Assembly (NCBI GenBank): GCA_014529385.2
Contig: CM043969.1
Coordinates: 9,463,001-9,527,000, forward strand
Direction of reading: 5' to 3'
DNA: 64,000 nucleotides
DNA from: Adiantum capillus-veneris
Lineage: Eukaryota > Streptophyta > Polypodiopsida > Polypodiales > Pteridaceae
The notes under the pieces are model-generated. The model did no database searches and was not told the origin of the DNA. It saw only the letters and a program-made list of their open reading frames with translations. Of this stretch, positions 43,993 through 55,915 are shown piece after piece. Position numbers and translations under genes: made by a program. Every line of letters starts with the position of its first letter. Position 1 is the first letter of the stretch.

Positions 43993-45248
43993 TGATCTGT
44001 CATAAAATATAATATCTAACCAACCATAATGATTTTCTCATATTAAACTAATCATATAATGTGGGAGAGTAAATGGGAACAAGGGTTAGGATATAGACAT
44101 GTGCTTACAGATCTATCTCAACATGGGGCCAATGGTAAAGGGGCCCAAATGAGAGATGGTCTCTCAAGAGCAAGACTAACCAATGGAGCTTAAATACCTT
44201 AGGGTTAGCTTCAATGAAGACCTCCAATAGTTAGTGTTAAAAGTCCTTTGACCTTAGGTAAGCTAGGATTGTGCTTGAGGTGGGAACCCGGCCCAAGCTT
44301 TAGGTGATTTTTGCACATGATCATTAAGATGCTTGAAGTGCTTGATGATTGAGATGCTTGAGGTGCTTGTCATGCTTGAGATTCTAGGGTTGTACTTAAG
44401 GTGGGAACCCAACCCAAGCTTGAGGGGCTTAAGGGCCGAGCTTGTGGTGAGAACTAGTCCCAAGGTTGAGGGGATTGAGGTGTCACAAAAGTTAAATCAT
44501 ATTCCTACAAAGAGGAGGCGAGCCATGCAAGTACGGGGGGTAGTTGCTTGACCACTCTCTCTCCCAAAGGGCACTCCTTGGTCAAGAGGCAAGTGTGACA
44601 CATGTGAAGCCCCTAGCTAGGTTGCTCTCAAGGAGTGTCCAAAGCCTATTGGTTGGCCTCCCAAGGGGTCCAATGATAATTAAGTAGATTTAGTTAATTA
44701 TTTTAGCATTTATCAAGTCCTCTCTCTCAAAGGGGAAAGGGGGACACTTGTTCCAAGGCTAACCTTGTTGCTTGATATGCCCTTGCATGTGATTGGCTAG
44801 GCTTGGAGAGGTCCAATGATATTCAAGCATGAGCTACAAGGGGGGCTCGACCAAAGCAAGCTAGGGGGTTGCTTGAGGGGTATACTCTCCCACACACACT
44901 CTCATTGTGTGTAGTACAAAGTACAAGAGCTCCATCTCCTTCTCCAAGCAAGTAGAGAAGGTGAGAGCCTACACCAACACTCTTGGCTATGGAATTCAAA
45001 TCCAACCAAGAGCCATGCTTCAAGGCTTAAGCTTGCCATCTTCTCCATCTTCATTACTATGCTACTATGTATGCTAGTAAGAAGAGTGACGATAAGTGAG
45101 GAACTAATTCTTTCTCCTTTGAAATGTTTCTTCTTCCTCTTCCCTGCCCTCATTCCTTGCTAGCTCTCTCCACCTTCGAAGGTGTTTGAGGCCTTGGGAC
45201 TGAGGCTTGGGATAGTTAATGCTTTTTACAAAGTTCATGTTATGCTCG

Positions 45249-45253
45249 TGATG
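45249..45253. repeat. Target site duplication TGATG, left copy (element F)
   Basis: Repeated exactly at 63,367-63,371, right after the CA end of F. Confidence 0.93.
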
Positions 45254-46174
45254 TGTGGGACCCATGTCTAACCTCACCATCCTATCTTATTGCAGTATTA
45301 ACGAGAACCACGATTAATTTGTCAAACCATGGGACGAAGCTGACTCGACTAGTGTATAGAGGCTACAAGAGGTTGTTAATCTCTCAAAAAACAACTAACA
45401 ACTCGCATCTATCTCAAGCTACAGTCAAGTGACTGAAATCACCAAAAGCCAATCGCTCATCGGCAAGCAAATCACATTCGTTACAGCATCAAATGACATC
45501 CAAACGTAACGAAACTTCTAGGACAAGTTTATAAGACCTAAGCACACATGCTTATGGTCTCAAACCCCACTTTAGGTCAAGTTCCAAAATCACGATTATT
45601 AACAGCAGTGGATTTTTGACCTACTCATTTTCGACCCAGAATGCATCTAAATGCTTAGCAATGATGCCCCAATATCCCACCTATGCTTAGTTTTTTATTT
45701 GAAAGTGTAAATTCCTAGGTATGATGAAATTAGGCCGCGGGTCAGTGACGCCAAAAGCTACAAAATACTATGAATGGCTTACATCAATGCGTAGAGCTCT
45801 TACCTGCGGTTGCAATGCAACAAACGCAATCGCAATGTGACAACTGGAGAGGGAGTAGGAAGCGCGAGAAGGAGAGGAGTGAGCGCCGTTAGTCACGCTG
45901 TGTATTTCTTATCCAAAAACTTATAAAAAACTTACAAAAATTGGCTTTTATACCTTAGCCAAGGTTTTTGGGTGGTCAAAACTAATAATCTGGAGTTCTT
46001 ACCAAAGCTGGAAAATGACGTGCTGATACAATTTGGAAGCTTGTAGCCCCGGCTCATTAATTACAAAGTTTATCCGAGAAAATAAGAGTTATAATATTCT
46101 CCATTTATCAAAATAATAATTCTTTTACAAAGAGAACTCCAAAAAATGGTGTCCGTGTTAGCTCGTTGCTAACA
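45254..46174 (-). repeat. 3' LTR of element F (left in the window)
   Basis: Forward TGTGGGACCCATGTC...GTTGCTAACA. Matches 62,443-63,366 with substitutions and small indels. A minus-strand TATA box (forward TTTTATA at 45,946-45,952) is conserved in the other LTR. Confidence 0.95.
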
Positions 46175-46190
46175 TTGCCCCCCTCCTCGC
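46175..46190 (-). other. Polypurine tract of element F
   Basis: Minus-strand GAGGAGGGGGG immediately before the 3' LTR. Confidence 0.8.
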
Positions 46191-49100
46191 CTGTGTTGTC
46201 CCTTGACACAGCTTTATGGGCTGAAGTAGTCTTCGGGTTGACGGCTGGAAAGGCGGTCTTTAAGCGCATCCAGTGCCTTCTAGTATTTGGTTCTTTGCTG
46301 GGCACTTGCTGGATTCTTGTTCAGCCAGCTTAACCTCCACTTTCTGTGGTCTTTATCTGCGCCATCTTCTTGCATATCCTTGTACATCCTTTTTTTTACC
46401 TGTAATAGTTCTACTTTGATGAGAGGGTACCACGGGGATTGTTGGTGCCATTGAGTGTTGATCTGATTGGGAGTGAGTTGAGTGACGTTGACAGAGTGTA
46501 AAACTCTCAACTCCCAATCCATAGCGGCTTTCCACTGCTCATCCACCTCTAGGGCGATCTTCTCCTTCAGTGCGTCTTCTTCAGCTTTTGACAGCTGGAC
46601 CATTGGCACTGTGTCTGCATCTGTGATGTGAACCTAAAAATCTTCATCACCACTCGGCTTTGTTGTTGATTGTGTCTCAAACTCAGCAGAAGAGACAAAG
46701 GGTATGTCTATCTATGGTGGCTCTGAAGTGCCTGCCTCTTCTTGCATGTCTGGTTTTCCATCTCTGACGAGTTGATTCATCCACTTGAGTTTTGCTATCT
46801 CCTTTAGGAGCTCCTCCTCTCTCTGAACCCGCATCAGTGCCAGGTCCCTGTACTGTGATTGTTCTAACTTTAATTCCAATTCTAGGTCTTTTTTTTATTT
46901 TCAAGTGCCTTATAGACTTCGTCATTTCCTTTGATCGATGCCATGGCTTGGTTTTCTCTGATTTACTGTAAGAAAATGGCATGATCATTGATCCTCTGTT
47001 CAGAATATTGCAGAGAAGCACTGGCAACATTTAACTGCACCTGAATTTTCTGAGCTGACAGAGAGGTTGTAAGAATTTCATTCATAACTTCTGTCAGCTA
47101 CTCATCTTTTGCTTTGTAGGCATCAGATAATTTGGTGAGTAGATCACCTAACTCCTCCATTTCTTTTTGTTGCCTATCTCTGGCTAACTGATGTTGTTCT
47201 ACTTCTGCCTTCAGCTCTTGCACCTGCCTTTGGAGATCAGTGAGATGACAGTCATCCTGTATTCTAGCTCTCCTTGGAGAGCATCGATCACCATTTCAAG
47301 TTCCTTGGCCTTTGTGTTGCAGTTTAAAGCTGCTGAACGGAGTCTCTCCATCATTTCCTGCATCTGATGTGCATATTCATTGACCTGTATTATTACTTCA
47401 TCATTTGACTGCCACTCCTCCTGTCGTGTGCTGAGATGTGCCTGCAGCCTCATGTGTTGCTTCTTGCTGCATCGTAGTTGCTGGTGGTTCTTGTGTGGAG
47501 GTAAATGGTCGGTCTTCTTCTTGGCCATCATGAGGCTTTGATGCCTCGACAATTTCTGGCTGAGTAGTAGTGGAGAGTGTTGTCTCAACCCTTGCTGTCT
47601 CTTCAGGTGCCGGCCTTTCTTCCTTCTCTGGCTCAGTTTCTTTCTCACGTGCAATGGTAGGCTCTTTTTTTGCATCTGCTTTCTTATTAGTCTCTTGTTC
47701 AGATCATTTGCATGTTCCTCTTCTGGCTTTTGAGTCTCTTCATCTGCCTTCTCCTGTTCCGGCTCGGCTTCTTTTTCTTTTTGTCCGTGGGGGTGGTCAG
47801 CTTCATGTGTAGATTCTATTTGTTGGGTGGACTCAAAATCTTTCTCTTTCTCAGGCTCTGCTTCTTCATTGGTGTCTTTGCCTACAGGTGATGGTGGTGG
47901 ACTAGGCATTGGATGGTCTTGTTATTCTGTATGCGGTGAGATCGGTCGGGGAGATCCATGACATTGCTCTTGGCTAGCCGTCTCCTCGGCTTGCTTTTGG
48001 TCTTCTGCTTCCTGGGCTTTCTTTGCAGCTTCTTTTGCTTCCTTCATCTTTAATGCTTCATCCTCTTGGTACATTCTTTCTAAATGCTCTGTTGGATCAT
48101 CCGCCTCTTTTCTTGTATGATGCTTTGTTCGAGGGCCTTTAAGTCCGACAAGTACCAATTTTTTTGGGTCCTTCCCTTGTGCTTGCCTATTGCGCTGGTA
48201 CGCCTATTTTTCTCTTTCAAAGCGCGCTTGTTTTTGAGCTAGCTCTTCTTGGTGTGCGGCCACAGCTTTTCTTTTCATCTCTTCTCTTTGAGCTCTCTTT
48301 TCTTCGTTGTCAGAGCTCTCGCTACTGTGCCGTTCCGGTGAGCTATCAGCTGTTGCTGACTCATCATCAGATTTATGTGACCTTTTACCTGACCTTGTAG
48401 CTCATGGAGAGGGTTGTGCTGCCAAGATCCATGTATTTTGATCAGGGGCAGGTGGTAGGTTGTCGGCCATGCCGATGGCATGATATACTATTCTAGTCAA
48501 CACCTCTAGCGCACCCAAGTACATGATTTTGCCTTCCTTCTTGGTGCCCTTCAAGGTTGTCAAGACATACTGTGCGTGGTCCACTGGTTTCCTTGTCGTC
48601 AACTTGAGAACCTGAGTGAAGGTGGTGGCCACGGCGTGATTTGGTGTAGTGTACCTTGGTGGCCTTTTTGCCAAGAAATGAAAATGCTGGTGGTACAAAC
48701 GGGCTGGCTCTTCCACCTGTTTGTGGATAAGATCGGTGAATGTAGCCATAGCTGTCTCATTGGTAAATGTGCCTGGGGTTTTTCTGTCCCTTGCCCGCAT
48801 AGTCATTCCTTGAGTGGGCAGTCTGAGTGCCTCTGCCATTATCTCTTTTGTGATCACTACCTCGACCTTGTTCCCTTGGGTGTTTGATATCTGTGCGGTT
48901 CAGTCTTCTTTGATGGTGGATAGAAGCTCGTAAGCATTCTGAAAGTCCACTCCGCCAGGCTCTTGTTCGTAGAAATGCCTGAGCCCCAACCTGCGGTTAG
49001 CCTCTTTTGTCTCTGGCTTGGAAGATACATCATAGACCTCTTTGGGCAAGAGTTGCAACTCCACCTGATGCCCCTCTTCACTCTTGAACCTGCCAGTGAA

Positions 49101-49250
49101 GACCATAGTGTGGCTCTCTTCCAGCTGTTCTCTAGAAAGGTAGGATGCCTTTGCTGCTTTGACCGACTCGGGATCTACTTGATACACGGGTAGTTCTGGT
49201 AGTTTCTCTTTTTGGTTTAGCTTCTTCTTGGCCCTCTCCACTGCTTGCAT
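46191..49250 (-). pseudogene. Extra (third) ORF of element F: helical domain plus long coiled coil
   Basis: From 49,250 one minus-strand frame runs to 47,211 with only a few stops (48,900-48,902, 48,402-48,404, about 48,210, 47,922-47,924). It continues in shifted frames to about 46,100: about 1,000 codons in all. Part one (49,250-48,402) is a helical domain with Y-E-L-L-S-T-I-K-E-D, V-V-I-T-K-E-I-M-A-E-A-L-R-L-P and further helices. Part two is Glu/Lys/Gln-rich predicted coiled coil with a Ser/Asp-rich hinge and a K-R-K basic patch. The T-x-E-x-I-x-x-A-x-x-x-P pattern resembles the extra ORF of element X. No membrane segment or signal peptide is visible, so an env role is not supported. Function unknown. 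Confidence 0.65.
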
Positions 49251-49760
49251 TGCTCCTGTTCAGTGAATAGAGTGCAAAGTTAGCAGATTTGTCGGAATCT
49301 TCTCTGAAATGTCCTTTTAGAATGAAATGCTGACGATTTGGTCCAATTTGCTTCAAATCAATTTTTGAACAAGCAAAGATGCATAAAAACATGAAGGGAA
49401 CAAAACTGCATGGTCAAAACAAAAATTTACAACCAAAGTATATAATCGCGATTATTTACATCTGGGGAAAATTTTCAAATGTTTGCAAACTTTGCTTTAT
49501 AGGCTTGAATAATGGGTGGTCATTTTGGCTCATACTTGATTTTTGGCATGTAATAGGTGTGTACACATGATAGGTGAGGTGATTTGACAATTTCCAACCA
49601 AAACTGATGCAAAAGTAAATAATCGCGATTATTGATAACAGTGAAAAACTTTGCAAAACCTACAAATTCTGTCCTAGACATGTTTCATATACCTAATATA
49701 AGTCCTCAATTGAATTTGGTCAAGTTTGGTCATGCCGACATCACTTTGTGCTCTGTCGAC
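49251..49760 (-). other. Non-coding block with two AATAATCGCGATTATT palindromes
   Basis: Palindromes near 49,438-49,459 (one mismatch) and 49,615-49,636. Sequence around them resembles the repeat array of the F leader. No gene. Confidence 0.7.
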
Positions 49761-51027
49761 TCTGAAATCACCATTTTTTGTGACTACTCCGTCTATTGGG
49801 TTGGTCGGTCAACTTTGAGGCTTTGGACTTGTCCATAACATAGTCGTGAAGCAACCTATCCAGATCTGGCTCATTTGGAGTCAGTTTGACCTCGTATGTC
49901 GAATTTGATGCTTTGTAACCTTTGAGCCATTTTCTGCTTTTCGAGGGCTTTGCTTGATGGATTTCACCAAACCAATCATATACATTGTATATGGACCTCA
50001 TTAGCAAGCCATCTGTGGAGTCAGGTCGGAATTCTGGCATTTGCCAAAAACCTAACTTTTCTACTGGGGACTCCCTTGACCCCAGTCGAATGATCATCTA
50101 ATGGTATAGAAAGGTTCTATTATGTTAGGGCATGCTATGGTTCAAATCACATCTGATTTGGTCAAGCTGGCATGCCGCTATGGTCAGTTTTAGGTCGTAG
50201 GTTTTCGTGCATTGCTCGGTTTCTAGGGTTTTTTCTAGGGCTTTAGACTAGCCACCGGCCGTACAAAATGGATCATTGTCGAGTAAAGAACTTATTGGTC
50301 AACTGTGGACTCCGGAAAAGTCGCGCGAAAGAGGCTAAAATCTCTCTCTACAAAGGCTCCAAGTGGAAATGATGTGGTTTTAGCCTACCTTGGATATCTA
50401 TACCCGGACTTCCCGAACCAAATTTCTCCAGATTCCCTCGTTAGTCCTACTAGGCCGTGAAATCTATGTTAGACTCAAAAATTTCCCTGATCGGATTCCT
50501 GTAGCTCATTCTGCAAGAATTTTGCAAAAGTAGGCCTAGCCGCCTAATTTAGGCTTCTCGCTTCCATCTTCTGATTTTATTGAAAATTTTTATGCTTGTC
50601 CTCCTTGTCTTTTTTATCACCATCATGTCTTCCTTTTTTCCATCTGAGCCTCCTGCTATTTATTATTAATTTTTGACCTGTTTATTTGAAAAAATCAAAG
50701 AAAATAGCAAAATGCTCTAAAAAAATAAAGTAAAAATCCAATAATTAAACAAATCCCTTAAAAAACACAGCTTTATTGTTTTTTGTTGGATTTCTCTATT
50801 TTTAAGCCTCATTATCAACAAAAATAATGAAAAATATCCAAAAAAGGACTAATTTTGATGATTTTCTAATAGTATATACACTATTTACACTCATCGGAAA
50901 GATATTAACAGTGAATTTTCCCTTGATGATGAATTATAAGGGCATTATTAGGTAATTTTGTAAAAAATCACACGTTAACATCAAACTTTTTCTTCCCTCT
51001 TCAAACATTGCCCTTAATTATTAGTAC
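49761..51027 (-). other. Mostly non-coding part of element F
   Basis: A 110-codon minus ORF at 50,097-49,768 (starts M-I-I-R-L-G-S-R-E) is unrecognised and may belong to the third ORF. 50,100-51,027 is AT-rich with nothing recognisable. Confidence 0.4.
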
Positions 51028-51930
51028 TTAGTGCCCTTCCACCCCTCCTAGATGGCGTATTCCGGGACGACTTTGTGCATGGGTTGAACAATTGTGTCTA
51101 TGCATAGCCATGGTTGGCTCTACCATGATATGAAGATCAATGCAATTCAAACCAATATGTTGTGCAAGAGTTGGGTCTTGAGTAATTAACTCAAGGGTTT
51201 TTGATATCGAGGTTTGCTGCTGATGTCTACCAAACAGCAAATCTTGTAGCTTGTGTGCTCTCTCTTTGATTGTACCATCAGGATGCTTTAGCACACTGAT
51301 TTCTTGAGCTGTTTTGGTAGCACTTTTGACTATTGTCGAGCTTTTTCTCGCCATTGGTAGCTTGGTCTGCTTGGTGTTGCATGGTGTGGCGGAGGCTTTT
51401 GAGATTTAACTCGCCATTGCTTGATTGGTTTCGCGGGTTGTGGAGAAGATAAGTGCTCCTTTTTCTTCCAAACCATTTTTATGTTAGGTTCCTTGCTCGG
51501 TGACTGTTGTCGAGCTTTTTCTCGCTATTGGTAATTTGGTATGCGTGGTGCTGCATGGTGTGGTGGAGTCTGTTGAGACTTAACTCGCCATTGCTTGATT
51601 GGTTTCGCGGGTTGTGGAGAAGATAAGTGCTCCTTTTTATTCCAAACCATTTTCATGTTAGGTTCCTTGCTCGGAGATGTTAACCTCTGTGTTCGAACCC
51701 TTGGAACCTTCTTTTGTTTCGTCGGCCGGTGAAGTTTTAGGCACCCAGATCTGAATTGGTTTATCCTTAAGCTGTGCTTTTGGTACCCAAATTTGCCTGA
51801 CTCCTTGCATGCTACATGTACCATTTGATTGTCAAGGGGATGGAGAAGTTTGACTTTGTGGATTTGTCTATTGATTACTTCTTTTCCATTCCTCCTTGCT
51901 TGGTGCAATTGGAACAATGAGTTGCCCTCC
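51028..51930 (-). pseudogene. Post-integrase region of F with WVPK motifs and a tandem duplication
   Basis: Minus-strand frame with two I-W-V-P-K motifs about 12 residues apart (about 51,725-51,800), then two copies of a 174-bp unit (51,509-51,682 and 51,335-51,508), each 58 codons and in frame. A 108-codon ORF ends at 51,028. The protein is polar and unrecognised. WVPK motifs also occur in the tail of A's Gag-PR. Confidence 0.5.
51335..51682 (-). repeat. Tandem duplication, 2 x 174 bp
   Basis: Copies 51,335-51,508 and 51,509-51,682 align base for base with a modest number of differences. Confidence 0.92.
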
Positions 51931-52270
51931 TTTAGGTGATAGCTTTAGCTGATTCGTATCCCCAATCTGGTACTGCTTTGTATGTGCGCATCCAGGGAAT
52001 TCCAAGAATCATCGTCTCATTCATGTGTTCATCTGGTAAGCATACAAATGAGGACATGAACATCCATGTACTATCACGTTCAAGTTGAATACTCTCAATG
52101 TTGGAGTTGGGTTCTTGTTGCATCCTTTGATTGTCGCTATTCCTACCGTCAATGCTTGACTTGTGGCCTTCTTGTATGTGGAATAATTGACTGCATTTAC
52201 TTTAGCTCATGTGTCAACCAAATCATTGGTGCTATGATTGTTGAGATGTACTTTGATGCGCAAATCCATT
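51931..52270 (-). pseudogene. Second retropepsin-like domain, downstream of integrase in F
   Basis: On the minus strand, D-L-V-D-T is followed by a TGA where Gly is expected, then A-K-V-N-A-V-N-Y-S-T-Y-K, the pattern of an aspartic protease active site. About 60 codons later, in a shifted frame, comes M-I-L-G-I-P-W-M-R-T-Y, the distal protease motif. F already has a protease between gag and RT (about 56,500-57,346), so this is an additional copy-like domain. It is inactive here. Confidence 0.6.
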
Positions 52271-53169
52271 CCGTCTAACCAGTCATCATCTGTTGAAACC
52301 GCATCTTTAGGTAATTCCCAATGTCGATCATCTATTTCCAAAGTGTTGATGAGGATCGGTATCTATTGATTCTTGAGAGCAGCTTTCCACTTGAGTACCC
52401 GAAGTCGAGATTCCTCTTGGGCTTCATCAATAACCTGCTGTCGTTAGATCTTCCTTTGTTTGGCTGCATGCATTCTCTCTAGCAATTCATTGGTTAATGG
52501 AAAATTGTATTTCTTTAAATGACATCCACTAATCCAATTAGCCATTGGTTCACCATCTAGGGTGGATAATTTTTCTGCTCCACTTGGAGATACGTCTTCA
52601 ATGATAAATGGTCCGCTTCCCTTTTTCTTAAACTTGGGAATGTGTTGCTTAAGGAAATATACTAGAACTAAGTCCCCTTTCTTGAAAAATTTTGTGATTA
52701 AGTGGGAATCAAAAAATTGTTTTTGTTTCCGCTTTTGTGCATAGATATGAGCTACACCAATTAGACTTTGCTCGTCTAGCTTTTCCAAATCTTCGAGTCT
52801 TTCTGACAATTCATGTCCAATCCACTCAAGATTATGTGCTACCCTTAATGTCAACAATAGAAATTCTATTGGCAGTATGGCATCAAGGCCATAAACAAGG
52901 TTAAAGGGTGTAGCATTTAGAGCTGTTTTGAATGAAACTTGATAAGTCCATAGAGTAGCATGGAGATTCATTTCCCAGTCTGTCCTTCTTGAACTAACCA
53001 CTTTAGTCAGCACCGAACTAAGAATTTTATTCGTATGCTCAGCTTGTCCGTTTTCTTGTGGGTGATAGGGAGCTGATTTGTTATGGATGACCATAAATTC
53101 ATTAAGCAAATACTCTATTATCTCATTGAGGAAATGAGTTCCCCGATCACTGACAATCTCTATTGGCAT
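52271..53169 (-). pseudogene. Element F integrase core and C-terminus
   Basis: The ORF 53,169-52,444 contains the second Asp (S-D-R-G-T-H-F, residue 8) and Glu (E-N-G-Q-A-E, residue 44) at DD35E spacing. A long C-terminal region follows, including K-G-D-L-V-L-V-Y and G-P-F-I-I-E-D-V. It is the best preserved part of F's pol. Polar sequence continues past the stop toward the second protease-like domain. Confidence 0.9.
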
Positions 53170-53777
53170 TCCATATCTTGTGAATACATACTCATATAAG
53201 AATGCAGCAGTGGTTCTGGCATCATTCTTTTGAGTTGCTTTAGCCTTGGCCTAGCCTTGGCCCACTTGGTCAAATAGTCCGTAGCTACAATGATATATTG
53301 AGCTTGGGTTCTATAAGCAGGTGGCTGTATCGGTCCAACAAAATCTATACTCCATTTTGCGAAAGCTCTAGCCCCCATCATTGGTCTTAAGGACATGCTA
53401 TCTACTCGTGTTGGCATTTATGCTCGTTGACAAGCATCACACCTTCGAGCATATTCTTTGGTATCTTCAAAAAGTGTTGGCCACCATATGCCTGCCATCA
53501 AGATTGCTCTTACGATGGTCTCACTAGAAAAGTGACCTCCAGCTAATCCATCATGTGCTTGTTTTATAATTGGAATATACTCGTTTTCATTTGCACAAAG
53601 ACGCAAATGTTGATCTTTACCTCTCTGATACAATTGATTTCCAATAAGAGCATAGTCTCTTGCTTCAGTTTCAATTACTCTTTGACGGCGTTTACTCATA
53701 TCCTCAAGAAATGTTCGGCTCGATAAGTAAGTAACCAAATAATTACTCCACTGAGGAACATGTGACATTTGAAACAA
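53170..53777 (-). pseudogene. Element F integrase N-terminus: zinc module 2 and first catalytic Asp
   Basis: Minus strand: N-Q-L-Y-Q-R-G, A-H-D-G-L-A-G-G-H-F (His pair), G-I-W-W-P-T, then C-D-A-C-Q-R (Cys pair) at about 53,425. After a stop come W-S-I-D-F-V-G-P (first catalytic Asp) and Y-L-T-K-W-A. This is the ordinary H2C2 zinc-binding module of Gypsy integrases. Confidence 0.9.
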
Positions 53778-53799
53778 TGTTACATGAGGAATGGGTGTT

Positions 53800-54010
53800 T
53801 TTTTTTGACATTGAGGTCAATCCGTTACAAAAGATCTAACATCTCTCCTTATAGTCGGCCAAAATACTCCAAGTCTCAAGATTCGTTGCATAGTTTGGTC
53901 CTTTGCAAAGTGAAGTCCTTCTATGGTAACATGTGCTTGACTTAGGTAATGTTCTTTTTCTTCAGGGTTAATGCATAAGAGAAATATCTCGTCTCAATTT
54001 CTTTTGTATA
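53800..54010 (-). pseudogene. Additional H2C2-like zinc module (module 1) before integrase in F
   Basis: After G-R-L-Y-K-R-N, the minus strand encodes Q-A-H-V-T-I-E-G-L-H-F (His pair), I-L-R-L-G-V-F-W-P-T and T-D-stop-P-Q-C-Q, where the stop replaces the first Cys of the pair. It has the same layout as module 2 about 230 bp downstream in the minus direction. Confidence 0.65.
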
Positions 54011-54985
54011 GCCTTCCAGCTAGTAATTGATACATAGCTGATTGCTCGATTAATCCGATTGTGATAGGAAGTGGTATTTGTGAATCCACTTGAGCTATTG
54101 TCATTAATGACACAATGTTTTTCGACCATCTAGGTATCATTTCTATGGAGAACAAATAGGCATCTGGTAAATCATCATCTACCCCTTGAGGTAACTCCCT
54201 TGAAACAATCCTTAACAAATGATCTTCTCGTTGATGTGTAGGGCCTTTTTTTACAACCACAGTGAAATCAAATTTGAGAAGAATGATGAACCATCTCACT
54301 ATTCTCCCTATGCTACATGGCTTGTTGACCAAATACAACAAAGCTTGGTGGTCCACAAAGAAAACAAACTTGTTGGTTAATAGATAATGTCTATCTTTTT
54401 AACGGCATAGATCATTCCTAGTCCTTCTCTTTTGGTGGTGGTGTAATTCTTTTCTGCCATGTTTAATTGTCGGCTAGCATAAGAAATAGGAAAGTCAACT
54501 TTTACGTCTCCTGGTTGAGCTAGTATACAACCGATAGCAAAATTAGAAGCATCTACATGTACATGGAATACCTTATCCCAATTTGGTGCTTTCAATATTG
54601 TAGCTGAGGTGAGAGCTTGCTTAAGCTTCATGAAGGATTCTTCACATGCCTCGGTCCATTCAAAGTGTGTAATCAATCTATATATGGGTTTTGCAATTAT
54701 AGCGTACATGTAGATGAACCGTCGGTAATATCCACAATGTCCCATGAAGGCTTGTACTCCCTTGACTGTTGTTGGTCTAGGAAAATCAGCAATGACATGA
54801 ATCTTCTCAATCTCAGTAGCTATGCCATTTTTAGACACTATATGTCCAAGAATTTTTCCTTCTCTTCCCATGAATGTGCACTTTTCAAGATTTAAGCAAA
54901 TCCTATAAAGTCTACATTTTTCGAATACCTTTTTTGAGGTGTTCAAAATGATTAGCCCGGATTTATGAATGTACGCATAGATCAT
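54011..54985 (-). pseudogene. Element F RT C-terminus and RNase H
   Basis: Minus ORFs 54,985-54,377 (K-V-F-E-K-C-R-L-Y-R-I-C-L-N, G-H-C-G-Y-Y-R-R-F, H-V-D-A-S-N-F-A-I-G) and 54,356-53,994 (M-D-H-Q-A-L-L-Y-L-V-N-K, then I-E-Q-S-A-M-Y-Q-L-L-A-G). Gypsy connection domain and RNase H. A frame break lies between them at about 54,370. Confidence 0.9.
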
Positions 54986-55915
54986 CCATATATACTTCTA
55001 AGATTTCCTAAGATACTCTTTGAAAACATGGCTCATCAACCTTTGAAACGTGGTTGGAGCATTAGTTAACCCAAATGGCATAACCCGATAGGCAAATATA
55101 CCCCATTCTGTTGCAAAAGCAATTTTGTCTTGATCTTTTGGGTCAACCAAAAGTTGATTGTATCCCAAAAAGCCGTCTAAGAAGCTGTAAGCTTCTTTTC
55201 TCGCAACTCGTTCTAAAACATGCTCAGTTATTGGAAGAGGAAAGTTGTCTCTAATGGTGGCTGCATTCACCTTTTTGAGATTAACACACACTCGTAAAAG
55301 TTTTCGTACTACTACAATTGGGGACACCCAATCTGTGTGTTCAATTTCGTAAATGAATTCGGCTTCCTTTAGTTTTTCAATCTCTTCTTTGATTTTCTTG
55401 GCAAATGTTACATCATACATGTATAGTCTCTATCTACTTGGTTTTGCATCATCTCTCATGGGTATAGTATGTTGATAGATTTCTGGATCAACACCCTTGA
55501 GATCCTTGTAAGACAAAGCGAAGATATCTCTGTATTCCTTTAACAAGCTCAGCAAAAGCTTTTCTTCTTCTTCTGTTAGGTCATTCTCAATGTAAGCAAG
55601 TATATGATATTCTCCTAGTTCAGCCAAGTCTACCCTTTTAGCATTTTCAAGCCCTTCATAAGATTCACCTTGTTTTCGCAATTGGCTAACAGGTTGTTCA
55701 ACTATGATTTTCCGATCTTGGAGGGTATACTTTTTGTAATGGGATGGAACATGCATTACATCCTTACCATCCTCTTCCATGGTTTCCATTTCAGTTGTGT
55801 ATATCTCCTTAAGATCTTTTTTCAACTCTTTATATTTCTTTTTCCGCTCGACTCTGGTCATGAGTGGTTTCTTTTCCTGTGATTTCTCTTGAGTACCCTT
55901 CCTTGTTTTTCTCAA
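54986..55915 (-). pseudogene. Element F reverse transcriptase N-terminus and palm
   Basis: The ORF 55,915-55,430 is the pre-RT region (R-D-I-F-A-L-S-Y-K-D-L-K-G-V-D-P-E). The ORF 55,420-54,998 has H-T-D-W-V-S-P-I-V-V-V, then a short deletion before L-R-V-C-V-N, and [13 protein letters not shown]. The catalytic Y-M-D-D box lies at about 54,977-54,988 in a shifted frame. Tat-like RT, inactive. Confidence 0.92.
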
